Part shown: positions 5,424-12,505 of the stretch, in pieces | Position numbering within the stretch: the first letter of the stretch is position 1 | How the letters are laid out: each line of letters begins with the position of its first letter | Virus record (IMG/VR): IMGVR_UViG_3300030451_000695 | Span: 1 to 21,360 of that record | Direction: 5' to 3' (one strand) | DNA from: a virus | DNA: 21,360 nucleotides | The notes under the pieces: model-generated | Databases searched by the model: none | What the model was told of the DNA's origin: nothing | Seen by the model: only the letters and a program-made list of their open reading frames with translations | Translations under genes and position numbers: made by a program

Positions 5424-5984
5424 ATGGATGATATTTTTGAAGACTACTTCGACGACGGAAAGGCTCTTTCCAAAGTCGATACTGGAACAGGGAAACAATT
5501 AAGTGATCTTGTTCGTAAGCTGCGTAAAGTCGAAGATCAAATCGCGGACGCAGAACAATACTTGAAAGCTGTTAAGCTCGAGAAGCACAAGCTTTCAACT
5601 GAAAACATTCCGGCACTTATGGATGAAATGGGTATGGATCGAGTAGACGTGGACGGGTTGACTGTCACACGTAAGATGATCGTACATGCATCGATTCCAT
5701 CAGAGCGCAAGGAAGAAGCCTTTGCTTGGCTACGTGAGAACGGGTTGGATGACATCATCAAGAATGATGTGACGTGTTCTTTCGGGAAGGGCGAAGACAA
5801 TGTAGCAGGGGATGTCGTTGGTCTCTTGCAGGAGCGTGGTTTTGATCCAAAGACTAAGACGCACGTTCACCCATCCACGTTGAAAGCGTTTGTTAAAGAA
5901 CGTGTAACGGACGGGAAACCAATCGACCTGGATATGTTCGGGGCATACATCAACAACGCAGCAGAAATACGGAGGAAAGCGTAA
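5424..5984 (+). CDS. Coiled-coil phage protein preceding SSB (function unknown)
   Basis: 186 aa, ATG 5424 preceded by AGAGGAG. It begins with an acidic segment MDDIFEDYFDDG, then a long charged helix (about residues 22-60: LSDLVRKLRKVEDQIADAEQ, then YLKAVKLEKHKLSTE) that looks like a coiled coil. 'IPALMDEMGMDRVDVDG', a strand-rich middle and a helical C-terminal part (VVGLLQERGFDPKTKTHVHP, then KAFVKERVTDGKP) follow. Similar small coiled-coil proteins lie next to SSB or recombination genes in many phages; a Gam-like nuclease inhibitor is one possibility, but nothing specific shows it. It is translationally coupled to the SSB-like gene (TAATG) and shares the short motif DDIFE with that protein's N-terminus. 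Confidence 0.7.
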   Translation: MDDIFEDYFDDGKALSKVDTGTGKQLSDLVRKLRKVEDQIADAEQYLKAVKLEKHKLSTENIPALMDEMGMDRVDVDGLTVTRKMIVHASIPSERKEEAFAWLRENGLDDIIKNDVTCSFGKGEDNVAGDVVGLLQERGFDPKTKTHVHPSTLKAFVKERVTDGKPIDLDMFGAYINNAAEIRRKA

Positions 5985-6784
5985 TGGCGAATGCAGTAGC
6001 GAAAACAAAAGGTGTGGAAGTAAGCACCGATGTATTAGACGATATCTTTGAGACCGCAGGGGATGGTGCATCCTTTGATAGTTCGGAGATGCAGATACCG
6101 TTTGTTCGGATTTTACAGGCTATGTCACCACAACTCAGCAAAAAGAAACCTGAGTTTATTGAGGGCGCATCGCAGGGAGATGTATATAATACGGTGACCA
6201 GTCAGTATTGGGATGGCGAAGAGGGCATTGTTGTGATTCCTTGCTATCAAACCACAAAGTATTTGGAGTTCATTCCACGCGAACAAGGCGGTGGATTCCA
6301 AGGAGAGATCCCTGCAAACGATCCAGTTATTACAAAAGCTAAGAGAGAAGGATCGAAGGAGATACTTCCAAGCGGCAACGAACTGGTCAAGTCAGACCAA
6401 CACTACTGCTTGGTAGTCGAAGAGGATGGTTCGTTTCAACCTGCGGTGATTGACATGAAGTCTAGCCAGTTGAAGGTGAGCCGTCGTTGGAAAACACAAA
6501 TCGCAATGCAGAAAGTAAAGCACCCAAAGACAGGTGACATGGTTACTCCTGCGGTGTACGCTACGATGTGGCGACTTGCTACTACAGAAGAGTCCAATGA
6601 CCAAGGTACGTGGGGCAACTACACTATTGCGAAAGAAGATCTTGTATCCAACCGTGATCTATTGATGGAGGCCAAGGCTTTCAGAGAGTCGATCATGGCG
6701 GGTGAAGTTAAGGCTGCTGCTGATCCAGAGCATACCTCCACGGGTAGTTCGGATGTGGATGAGGATAACGAAATCCCATTCTAG
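5984..6784 (+). CDS. Putative single-stranded DNA-binding protein
   Basis: 266 aa. ATG 5984 overlaps the previous stop, with GGAGG at 5971-5975. The body is strand-rich with many aromatics (YNTVTSQYWDGEEGIVVIPC, then YQTTKYLEF) and a basic patch (SSQLKVSRRWKTQIAMQKVK), compatible with an OB-type fold. The C-terminal 25 or so residues are a flexible acidic tail (HTSTGSSDVDEDNEIPF). That terminal acidic-IPF tip is the hallmark of bacterial SSBs (DDDIPF in E. coli), which use it to recruit partner enzymes; T7 gp2.5-type proteins also end in an acidic tail with a final Phe. Position between the coiled-coil protein and the primase/helicase/polymerase operon fits. The SSB role is inferred mainly from the tail and location. 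Confidence 0.65.
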   Translation: MANAVAKTKGVEVSTDVLDDIFETAGDGASFDSSEMQIPFVRILQAMSPQLSKKKPEFIEGASQGDVYNTVTSQYWDGEEGIVVIPCYQTTKYLEFIPREQGGGFQGEIPANDPVITKAKREGSKEILPSGNELVKSDQHYCLVVEEDGSFQPAVIDMKSSQLKVSRRWKTQIAMQKVKHPKTGDMVTPAVYATMWRLATTEESNDQGTWGNYTIAKEDLVSNRDLLMEAKAFRESIMAGEVKAAADPEHTSTGSSDVDEDNEIPF

Positions 6785-6793
6785 GTAGTCTTG

Positions 6794-6829
6794 AGGGACG
6801 GCGACCCACACACCTTGCCGTCCCTTTTT
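6794..6829 (+). terminator. Strong rho-independent terminator after SSB-like gene
   Basis: AGGGACGGC (6794-6802) pairs perfectly with GCCGTCCCT (6817-6825) over a 14-base loop, followed by a run of five T (6825-6829). It starts nine bases after the SSB-like stop. The primase gene begins only 21 bases further on with no clear promoter between, so the replication operon must rely on read-through, antitermination or a promoter inside the SSB-like gene. This arrangement would give high SSB and lower primase/polymerase output. Confidence 0.85.
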
Positions 6830-6849
6830 AACTTCAACAGGAGCCAAGC

Positions 6850-8385
6850 ATGTCATTAGCACAGAGAATGCTTGCGGCCTTTGAGGGATCGAAGGTTGCA
6901 TACGGCACGACTACAGTAGGAAAGATTGGTCGCAGCGGTAAAGCTGAAGCGGACAGTCGCATTGTACGTGAGCCGTTAACAGAAAAAATCATGCAGGGAC
7001 ACATAGAGGGCAAGCAGGGTATCGGGGCTATCCCGATCAACGAGGAAAACAAATGCAAGTGGGGAGCGTTGGACATAGATATCTATGATCTTGATCACAA
7101 CGAACTCCAGAAAAGAATAAACAAGCAAAAGCTACCTTTGCTACATTGCCGATCCAAATCTGGTGGGGCACATCTCTATTTGTTCTTGGAAAGATTCGAA
7201 CCTGCAAACGTGGTTCGAGAATACTTACAGGAGATGGCAGTATCTCTTGGTCATAGTGGTTGTGAGATCTTCCCGAAGCAAGACAAGATCCTTGCTGACC
7301 GGGGTGATGTGGGCAACTTTATAAACCTACCGTACTATGATGCAGAGTTACCGCAACGGTATTCCTTCAACGACAAGGTAGAAGCTGTGGAACTAGACGA
7401 GTTCCTTGATCAGATAGACAAGAGAAGAACTAAACTCTCAAGTCTGGAGAAGCTGCGAACCAAGAAGCAACGCAAACAGTTTGCGGATGGGCCAGTATGC
7501 ATGGAGCATTTGTTTCGTGACGGACCTAACTCGGAAGACCGCAACAAGAAACTGTTCATGGCAGGGGTATACAGTAGGCTGAAGCATACGGATGACTGGA
7601 AGCAACAGATGGAGACAATGAACCATCAACTGTTTACCACGCCCCTCGATGCCAAGGAAATGTTGGCTCTTCAGAAAAGTCTGGAGCGGAAAGAATACTT
7701 CTATACCTGCGAACAGGAACCGTTCAAGAGTTACTGCGATAAAGAACTGTGTATTTCCAGGCGATACGGAATCGGAGACGATACAGAACAAGCGGTGAAT
7801 ATCGGGAACCTTCTGATCCAGTTATCGGAACCACGTTTGTACTTTCTGACGGTGCAAGGTGAGAGGATCCAGATTAACTCTGAACAGTTACAGAACCAGA
7901 CGCTCTTTCAACGTGCGTGTATTGAACAGATACAGGTTGCTCCTCCGATCATGAAACCAAAAGCATGGCAGGCGTTACTGCGAAAGTTGCTAACAGAGTC
8001 TACAAAGCAAGAGGTGCCAGAGGAATTGACCCTGACTGGGGAGTTCAAGGAACTGCTACGCATATACTGCACCAGTAAGATCAGGGCTATGCACCCAGAG
8101 GAGATGATTGCGGGTAAACCATGGACGGACAACGAGGGATATACCTCGTTCACGATAGCAGGGCTGATGGAGTTTTTGCACAACCGTCGCTTCAAAGGTT
8201 TCACCAGAGCACAGGTGCAGGAGATTTTAAAACAAATGAATAATGATCAAGAGTGCCATGGGCACAGAGCGATAAATAAAGAAGACGGATCAAGGACCAC
8301 GATTCGAGTTTGGTGGGTTCCTGCTTTTGAAAATTTGGAAGTGGATCTGCCAATACAGGAGATAGATAATGACATACCGTTCTAG
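6850..8385 (+). CDS. Archaeo-eukaryotic-type (TOTE/AEP) primase with PriL-like Cys cluster
   Basis: 511 aa, ATG 6850 behind CAGGAG. The N-terminal AEP catalytic core shows motif I WGALDIDIYD (Asp75, Asp77), motif II SKSGGAHLYLF (His108) and the conserved CEIFPKQ and GNFINLPYY segments typical of TOTE-type and phage AEP primases. Further on, Cys217 (ADGPVC), Cys287 (YTCEQEP), Cys296 (SYC) and Cys301 (ELC), followed by RRYGIG, look like a PriL C-terminal-type four-cysteine (Fe-S or Zn) primase-priming domain, followed by a helical C-terminal part. It would make primers on the unwound template for the PolA-type polymerase. It ends in EIDNDIPF, an SSB-type acidic tip like that of the SSB-like protein upstream. 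It heads the main replication operon and overlaps the HTH gene by 17 bases. Confidence 0.85.
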   Translation: MSLAQRMLAAFEGSKVAYGTTTVGKIGRSGKAEADSRIVREPLTEKIMQGHIEGKQGIGAIPINEENKCKWGALDIDIYDLDHNELQKRINKQKLPLLHCRSKSGGAHLYLFLERFEPANVVREYLQEMAVSLGHSGCEIFPKQDKILADRGDVGNFINLPYYDAELPQRYSFNDKVEAVELDEFLDQIDKRRTKLSSLEKLRTKKQRKQFADGPVCMEHLFRDGPNSEDRNKKLFMAGVYSRLKHTDDWKQQMETMNHQLFTTPLDAKEMLALQKSLERKEYFYTCEQEPFKSYCDKELCISRRYGIGDDTEQAVNIGNLLIQLSEPRLYFLTVQGERIQINSEQLQNQTLFQRACIEQIQVAPPIMKPKAWQALLRKLLTESTKQEVPEELTLTGEFKELLRIYCTSKIRAMHPEEMIAGKPWTDNEGYTSFTIAGLMEFLHNRRFKGFTRAQVQEILKQMNNDQECHGHRAINKEDGSRTTIRVWWVPAFENLEVDLPIQEIDNDIPF

Positions 8386-8569
8386 TTTTATGAAAGCTAA
8401 AGACGTAGCGGAGTGGCTCGGTGTCTCCGAGTCCGCCATATACAAGTGGGTAAGTGAGGGAGACTTTCCCAAGCCATACAAGTTGGGCAATGCGGATGCA
8501 CAACGTGCAGCGAGTCGGTGGGATCGGGAAGAAATCAAACAGTGGTTGGAGAAACGTCGTGATACCTAA
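8369..8569 (+). CDS. AlpA/MerR-type helix-turn-helix protein
   Basis: 66 aa. ATG 8369 follows CAGGAGA (8356-8362) and overlaps the primase 3' end; an alternative ATG at 8390 would drop seven residues. The protein is a single domain: MKAKDVAEWLGVSESAIYKW then VSEGDFPKPYKLG ... SRWDREEIKQWLEKRR. The elements 'V-A-x-x-L-G-V-S-x-x-x-I-Y-x-W', 'G-D-F-P-x-P' and 'W-x-x-x-E-I-x-x-W' are exactly those of AlpA/excisionase-like small regulators. These act as transcription activators of excision genes or as Xis-like DNA benders; inside a replication operon it may regulate early promoters or direct replication initiation. It is tightly coupled to the helicase downstream, whose GTG lies within its last codons. 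Confidence 0.85.
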   Translation: MTYRSSFMKAKDVAEWLGVSESAIYKWVSEGDFPKPYKLGNADAQRAASRWDREEIKQWLEKRRDT

Positions 8570-10088
8570 TGCAACCCTCATACTAGGGCCACCTGGGTGC
8601 GGTAAGACTTATACTTTGATCGAAAGAGTACAAGCCAAGCTACAAGAGGGTGTACATCCGTCTCGTATTGGTGTTGTGTCTTTTACAACTAAAGCAATCA
8701 ACGAGTTTATTGATCGAGCCTGTTCTAAGTTCAATCTAACTCGGAATGATTTCCCACACTTTAGAACCTTACACGCGACGGGATATCACGGGTTAGGTCT
8801 ACAGAGGGGGGATGTCATGGGCCGCGAGGATTATGCTCGTCTCGGTTCCATGTTGGGGGTGGCGTTTGATGGAGCGGATGCCACCTCCATTGACGACGGA
8901 GTTGCGATACCTTCGATAGGAGGATCGGGAGCCAAGTACCTACAACTAATCATGCGGTCTGTCTATCGGGAGTCCACCTTGGAGTTTGAATACAACTATG
9001 AGGAAGACCACAACCTAGACTTCAACAAGCTAGTCCAGATCGACAAGCAGATTAAAGAGTACAAGTCCAAGACAAACCGTTTGGATTTTGCCGACATGAT
9101 CTTGAAGTACATTGAGATTGTAGAGCCACCGAACCTAGATCTGTTGATTGTGGACGAAGCACAAGACCTGACACCGTTGCAGTGGACGATGGTGGAGAAG
9201 ATGGCAGAGTATGCCGACGAAGTATTGATTGCAGGGGATGACGATCAGGCAATCCACCGTTGGACTTCTGTGGACGTTCAGAGGTTCATTAAGTCTTCAG
9301 ATAACATAGAGGTGCTGAACAGGTCGTTTCGCTTACCACGGAGCATCTGGGAGCTTTCTATGCGTATCTCTAGGAAGATACCAGGTAGACTGGAGAAAGA
9401 GTTCTTTCCAAAGCAAGTGGAAGGTAGGGTCACGACAGTGGGTAGCCTGTGGCAGTTGCCATTGGACAGTGGGTCGTGGACTATCATGGCTCGAACCAAT
9501 AGCTTTGTGAACGATATAGCAGAGCACCTTGAGGAATCAGGATACTTCTATAGTCGGAAAGGGAAGTGGTCGATCTCGGAAAAGAAACTCAACGCCATGT
9601 CTGTGTGGAAAGATATCACCACGGGTAAAGGTGTGTATGTCGGACGAGTCAAACAGATGTACGAAATCGTGCCGAAGACTGGTAAGGGCGCGGTTGTCAA
9701 GCGTGGTTCTATGAAACTACTTGAAGCAGCAGGTAGCGAAGAACTACTTACATATGATACACTGGTCAAAGAGTTCGGATTACTGGCCCCTATTACTACG
9801 TCCGAGTTGGATATCGTTAAGCTATCTGAACAGGAAAAGATTTACATTCGCTCCATACAAAGGCGCGGAGAAAGTATTTATCAGCAACCAAGGATCAAAC
9901 TATCTACGATCCATGCCATGAAAGGAGGAGAAGATACAAACGTAGCGGTGTACTTGGGTTCCACAAGAAACTGTGTGGAGAGCAAGCACCCTGAAGACGA
10001 ACATCGGATATTCTATGTGGCAATAACAAGAGCAAAAGAAAATCTATATCTCATAGAGTCCGACAAATCATACAGGTATGACATATGA
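8559..10088 (+). CDS. UvrD/PcrA-like superfamily 1 helicase
   Basis: I place the start at GTG 8559 (509 aa): GGAG at 8548-8551 is seven bases upstream, and the next residues lead straight into the Walker A strand. Longer in-frame starts (8454) would run through the HTH gene. SF1A motifs: GPPGCGKT (10-17, Lys16), VSFTTKAINEF (Ia), LIVDEAQDLTP (Asp199-Glu200), GDDDQAIHRW (226-235), NRSFRLP (IV), STIHAMKGGE (449-458) and FYVAITRAKE (VI). The full set indicates an active 3'-5' ssDNA translocase. At about 500 aa it is shorter than UvrD (about 720), mainly through reduced 1B/2B subdomains, as is usual in phages. With no DnaB-type helicase in the window it could be the replicative unwinding enzyme. 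Coupled by ATGA to the next gene. Confidence 0.92.
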   Translation: MIPNATLILGPPGCGKTYTLIERVQAKLQEGVHPSRIGVVSFTTKAINEFIDRACSKFNLTRNDFPHFRTLHATGYHGLGLQRGDVMGREDYARLGSMLGVAFDGADATSIDDGVAIPSIGGSGAKYLQLIMRSVYRESTLEFEYNYEEDHNLDFNKLVQIDKQIKEYKSKTNRLDFADMILKYIEIVEPPNLDLLIVDEAQDLTPLQWTMVEKMAEYADEVLIAGDDDQAIHRWTSVDVQRFIKSSDNIEVLNRSFRLPRSIWELSMRISRKIPGRLEKEFFPKQVEGRVTTVGSLWQLPLDSGSWTIMARTNSFVNDIAEHLEESGYFYSRKGKWSISEKKLNAMSVWKDITTGKGVYVGRVKQMYEIVPKTGKGAVVKRGSMKLLEAAGSEELLTYDTLVKEFGLLAPITTSELDIVKLSEQEKIYIRSIQRRGESIYQQPRIKLSTIHAMKGGEDTNVAVYLGSTRNCVESKHPEDEHRIFYVAITRAKENLYLIESDKSYRYDI

Positions 10089-10372
10089 AAAGAGATGAAT
10101 ATTTAGATACAGCCAAGAAGCTGATCAATGGTAGCAGAGCCAAGGACTATGGTGATGCGAAAGGAAACTTCGATAGGATAGCCACGGGATGGAATGTTAT
10201 AGTCACTGATGCACTAAACACCCATGGTAAAATCACAGCCAAGCATGTTGCGTTGATGATGGACTGGGTAAAGACTTGCCGTCTGTTGGAGACTATCGAC
10301 CACAAGGATTCGTGGATCGACAAGTGTGGATACAGTGCACTGGGTGCGGAGTTTGACAATGAAACAAACTGA
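10085..10372 (+). CDS. DUF6378-like phage protein
   Basis: 95 aa, ATG overlapping the helicase stop. The sequence is all-helical: MKRDEYLDTAKKLINGSRAK, then DYGDAKGNFDRIATGWNVIV, then MMDWVKTCRLLETIDHKDSW and IDKCGYSALGAEF. The conserved-looking pattern R-x-x-D-Y-G-x-x-x-x-N, W, V-x-x-M-x-x-x-K-x-x-R and D-S-W-x-D-x-x-G-Y matches my recollection of DUF6378, a phage-rich family of unknown function with some resemblance to all-alpha NTP pyrophosphohydrolases. The placement between helicase and polymerase would fit a nucleotide-pool role, but that is speculation. The polymerase starts inside its 3' end. Confidence 0.7.
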   Translation: MKRDEYLDTAKKLINGSRAKDYGDAKGNFDRIATGWNVIVTDALNTHGKITAKHVALMMDWVKTCRLLETIDHKDSWIDKCGYSALGAEFDNETN

Positions 10373-12266
10373 GATGTTTGAAAAAGACTACATCATTGCC
10401 AAGCAGATGAACCAAGGAAAAGAACTGACATGGAACATTCCATCAGAGTTTCCAGATCTGACAGGGTATAAGCAGATCGCCATTGACCTTGAGACATGTG
10501 ACCCAAACCTGACTACGCTTGGCCCTGGGTGGGTGCGTAAGGATGGGTACATTGTAGGCATAGCCGTAGCTGCCGGAGACTGGGAAGGATACTTTCCTAT
10601 CCGTCATGAGAACGGTCACAACATGGATGCAAGGATCGCACTCAAGTGGCTCAAGAAACAGATGGCAACACCAAACATAGACAAGATCATGCACAACGCC
10701 ACGTATGATTTGGGTTGGTTACGTGCCGAAGGTGTAGAGGTACAGGGTCGAATTATCGATACGATGATTACTGGTGCGGTGGTAGATGAGAACCGTTGGT
10801 CATACAGCCTCAACAATCTTGGCAGAGACTATCTCGATGAACGCAAGGATGAGAAACTCCTACGTGTTGCAGCAGCAGAGTGGGGCTTTGATCCCAAGGC
10901 TGAGATGTACAAGCTGCCCCCTGAGTTTGTCGGACGGTACGCTGAACAGGATGCAGGCATGACCCTGCGTTTGTGGGAGCGGCTGAAGATAGAACTGGAG
11001 AAGCAAGACCTGTGGAGCATCTGGAATCTGGAGACTAGCCTGATACCTATGATGTGTGACATGCGTCAGCTAGGTGTGCGCGTGGATCTGGACAAGGCAG
11101 ATCAAGCCAAGACTCTGCTCAAAGCCAAGGGCAAAGAACTGAGAGAAGAGATCCATCGACAGACAAACATCAAGATAGAACCATGGGCGGCTGCGTCTGT
11201 AGCTGCGGTGTTCGAGGAGCTAGGACTGAAGTACCCTAAGACTGAAGCAGGGGCACCGTCATTCACCAAACAGTATCTCAATGCACATGCCCACCCGGTT
11301 GCACAAATGATCGTCAAGCTGCGTGAATTTGACAAGGCGGATAGCACGTTCATCGATACAATCATCAAGCACTCGCACAACGGTAGGATCAACTGCGAGT
11401 TCCATCAGCTACGTTCTGATGACGGAGGCACTGTGACAGGTAGGTTTTCTAGTTCAAACCCAAACCTTCAGCAGATTCCGGCACGAGACCCCGAGATCAA
11501 GAAACTGATCCGTGGTTTGTTTATACCAGAGCAAGGGTGCAAGTGGGGATCGTTTGATTACTCAAGCCAAGAACCAAGGTTACTGGTGCACTTTGCAGCA
11601 AGCTTGAAGGGTGAGTACAAGCACCCGATTGTCGATAAGATTGTTGAAGAGTATCACACAGGTGATGTGGATCTGCACCAGATGGTGGCTGACATTGCAG
11701 GGATCAAGAGGAAAGAAGCAAAGGTCGTAAACCTGGGCATCATGTACGGCATGGGCAAAGGTAAACTTGCAGCGCAGTTAGATATATCACCAGAAGAAGC
11801 AGGGGAACTATTGGATACACACCGAGAGAAAGTTCCTTTTGTTAAGAACCTTGCAGACCTAGCGTCGAAGCAAGCAGAGAAAACAGGGCAGATCAGAACC
11901 CTGTTGGGTAGACGGTGTCGCTTCCATTTGTGGGAGCCTCGATCCTTTGGGTACAAAAAACCACTACCATATGAAGAAGCCATGAAAGAATACGGTCAAC
12001 CATTGAGAAGAGCGTTTACTTACAAGGCGTTAAACAAATTGATCCAAGGTTCAGCTGCGGATCAAACTAAAAAAGCTATGGCAGATTGCTACAAAGAAGG
12101 ACTTTTGCCTATGCTTACGGTGCACGATGAGTTATGCTTCTCAGTAGAGGGCGACGACCAAGCGCACAACATCAAGCACATAATGGAAAATGGGTTGTCG
12201 GATGTCTTGAGAGTCCCCTCTAAAGTAGACGATGAACTCAAGGATAATTGGGGAGAAATCGAATGA
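10359..12266 (+). CDS. Family A DNA polymerase with 3'-5' exonuclease domain
   Basis: 635 aa. The start is ATG 10359 (GGAG at 10348-10351); an in-frame GTG 10326 lies deeper in the upstream gene. Exonuclease motifs: IDLETCD (Asp43, Glu45), HNATYD (Asp117) and YAEQD (Tyr194, Asp198), so proofreading looks intact. Polymerase motifs: A, FDYSSQEPR (Asp400, Glu404); B, RKEAKVVNLGIMYG (Arg451, Lys455, Leu459, Tyr463); and C, VHDE (His589, Asp590). The residue equivalent to E. coli Phe762 is Leu459, the variant linked in marine phage surveys to slower replication or temperate lifestyle. There is no 5'-3' nuclease domain, as in T7-type polymerases. Motif A diverges from the usual DYSQIELR. It is the phage replicase, encoded with primase and helicase. 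Confidence 0.96.
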   Translation: MKQTEMFEKDYIIAKQMNQGKELTWNIPSEFPDLTGYKQIAIDLETCDPNLTTLGPGWVRKDGYIVGIAVAAGDWEGYFPIRHENGHNMDARIALKWLKKQMATPNIDKIMHNATYDLGWLRAEGVEVQGRIIDTMITGAVVDENRWSYSLNNLGRDYLDERKDEKLLRVAAAEWGFDPKAEMYKLPPEFVGRYAEQDAGMTLRLWERLKIELEKQDLWSIWNLETSLIPMMCDMRQLGVRVDLDKADQAKTLLKAKGKELREEIHRQTNIKIEPWAAASVAAVFEELGLKYPKTEAGAPSFTKQYLNAHAHPVAQMIVKLREFDKADSTFIDTIIKHSHNGRINCEFHQLRSDDGGTVTGRFSSSNPNLQQIPARDPEIKKLIRGLFIPEQGCKWGSFDYSSQEPRLLVHFAASLKGEYKHPIVDKIVEEYHTGDVDLHQMVADIAGIKRKEAKVVNLGIMYGMGKGKLAAQLDISPEEAGELLDTHREKVPFVKNLADLASKQAEKTGQIRTLLGRRCRFHLWEPRSFGYKKPLPYEEAMKEYGQPLRRAFTYKALNKLIQGSAADQTKKAMADCYKEGLLPMLTVHDELCFSVEGDDQAHNIKHIMENGLSDVLRVPSKVDDELKDNWGEIE

Positions 12267-12505
12267 AACCAGAAAAGATGAAAACAGTAGGTCTTGTGGA
12301 CATGCATCCAATGCAGGTCAAACACCTTATGGAACTTGTAGGCATGACATTAAATCTTGCTGCCAACACAGGTGACGATGAGATCATGGACGATGCCGAG
12401 CATCTATGTGACGAGATGGTCAAACTATTTGGCGGTGTCGGTGTGACTATGACTGTTGAAGAAGATCTAGATATTACCCACGACGGTTCGCGATCTGTGC
12501 ATTAA
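12263..12505 (+). CDS. Small hypothetical protein at end of replication operon
   Basis: 80 aa from ATG 12263, which overlaps the polymerase stop (ATGA) and follows GGGGAG; the in-frame ATG at 12248 is inside the polymerase. The protein is acidic and Met-rich: MKPEKMKTVGLVDMHPMQVK, then HLMELVGMTLNLAANTGDDE, then 'DAEHLCDEMVKLFGG' and a strand-like end (VGVTMTVEEDLDI). It looks like a small helical domain with a final strand. The function is unknown. Its last 32 bases overlap the 3' end of the convergent large virion gene. Confidence 0.6.
   Translation: MKPEKMKTVGLVDMHPMQVKHLMELVGMTLNLAANTGDDEIMDDAEHLCDEMVKLFGGVGVTMTVEEDLDITHDGSRSVH

Noticed and set aside
5730-6071. Minus-strand ORF (113 aa) across the coiled-coil/SSB-like junction
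   Set aside because: It spans two well-supported plus-strand genes, shows His/Leu/Arg-rich composition typical of an antisense reading and has no ribosome binding site.
7438-7791. Minus-strand ORF (117 aa) inside the primase gene
   Set aside because: It lies fully antisense to the conserved primase region holding the Cys cluster, so it is a shadow frame.
8454-8558. Longer N-terminus for the UvrD-like helicase
   Set aside because: The extra 35 residues are an out-of-frame reading of the HTH gene; GTG 8559 has a well-spaced GGAG and begins at the Walker A strand.
8201-8581. Minus-strand ORF (126 aa) over the HTH gene
   Set aside because: Antisense to the AlpA-like gene with its clear HTH; no recognisable domain and no upstream signals.
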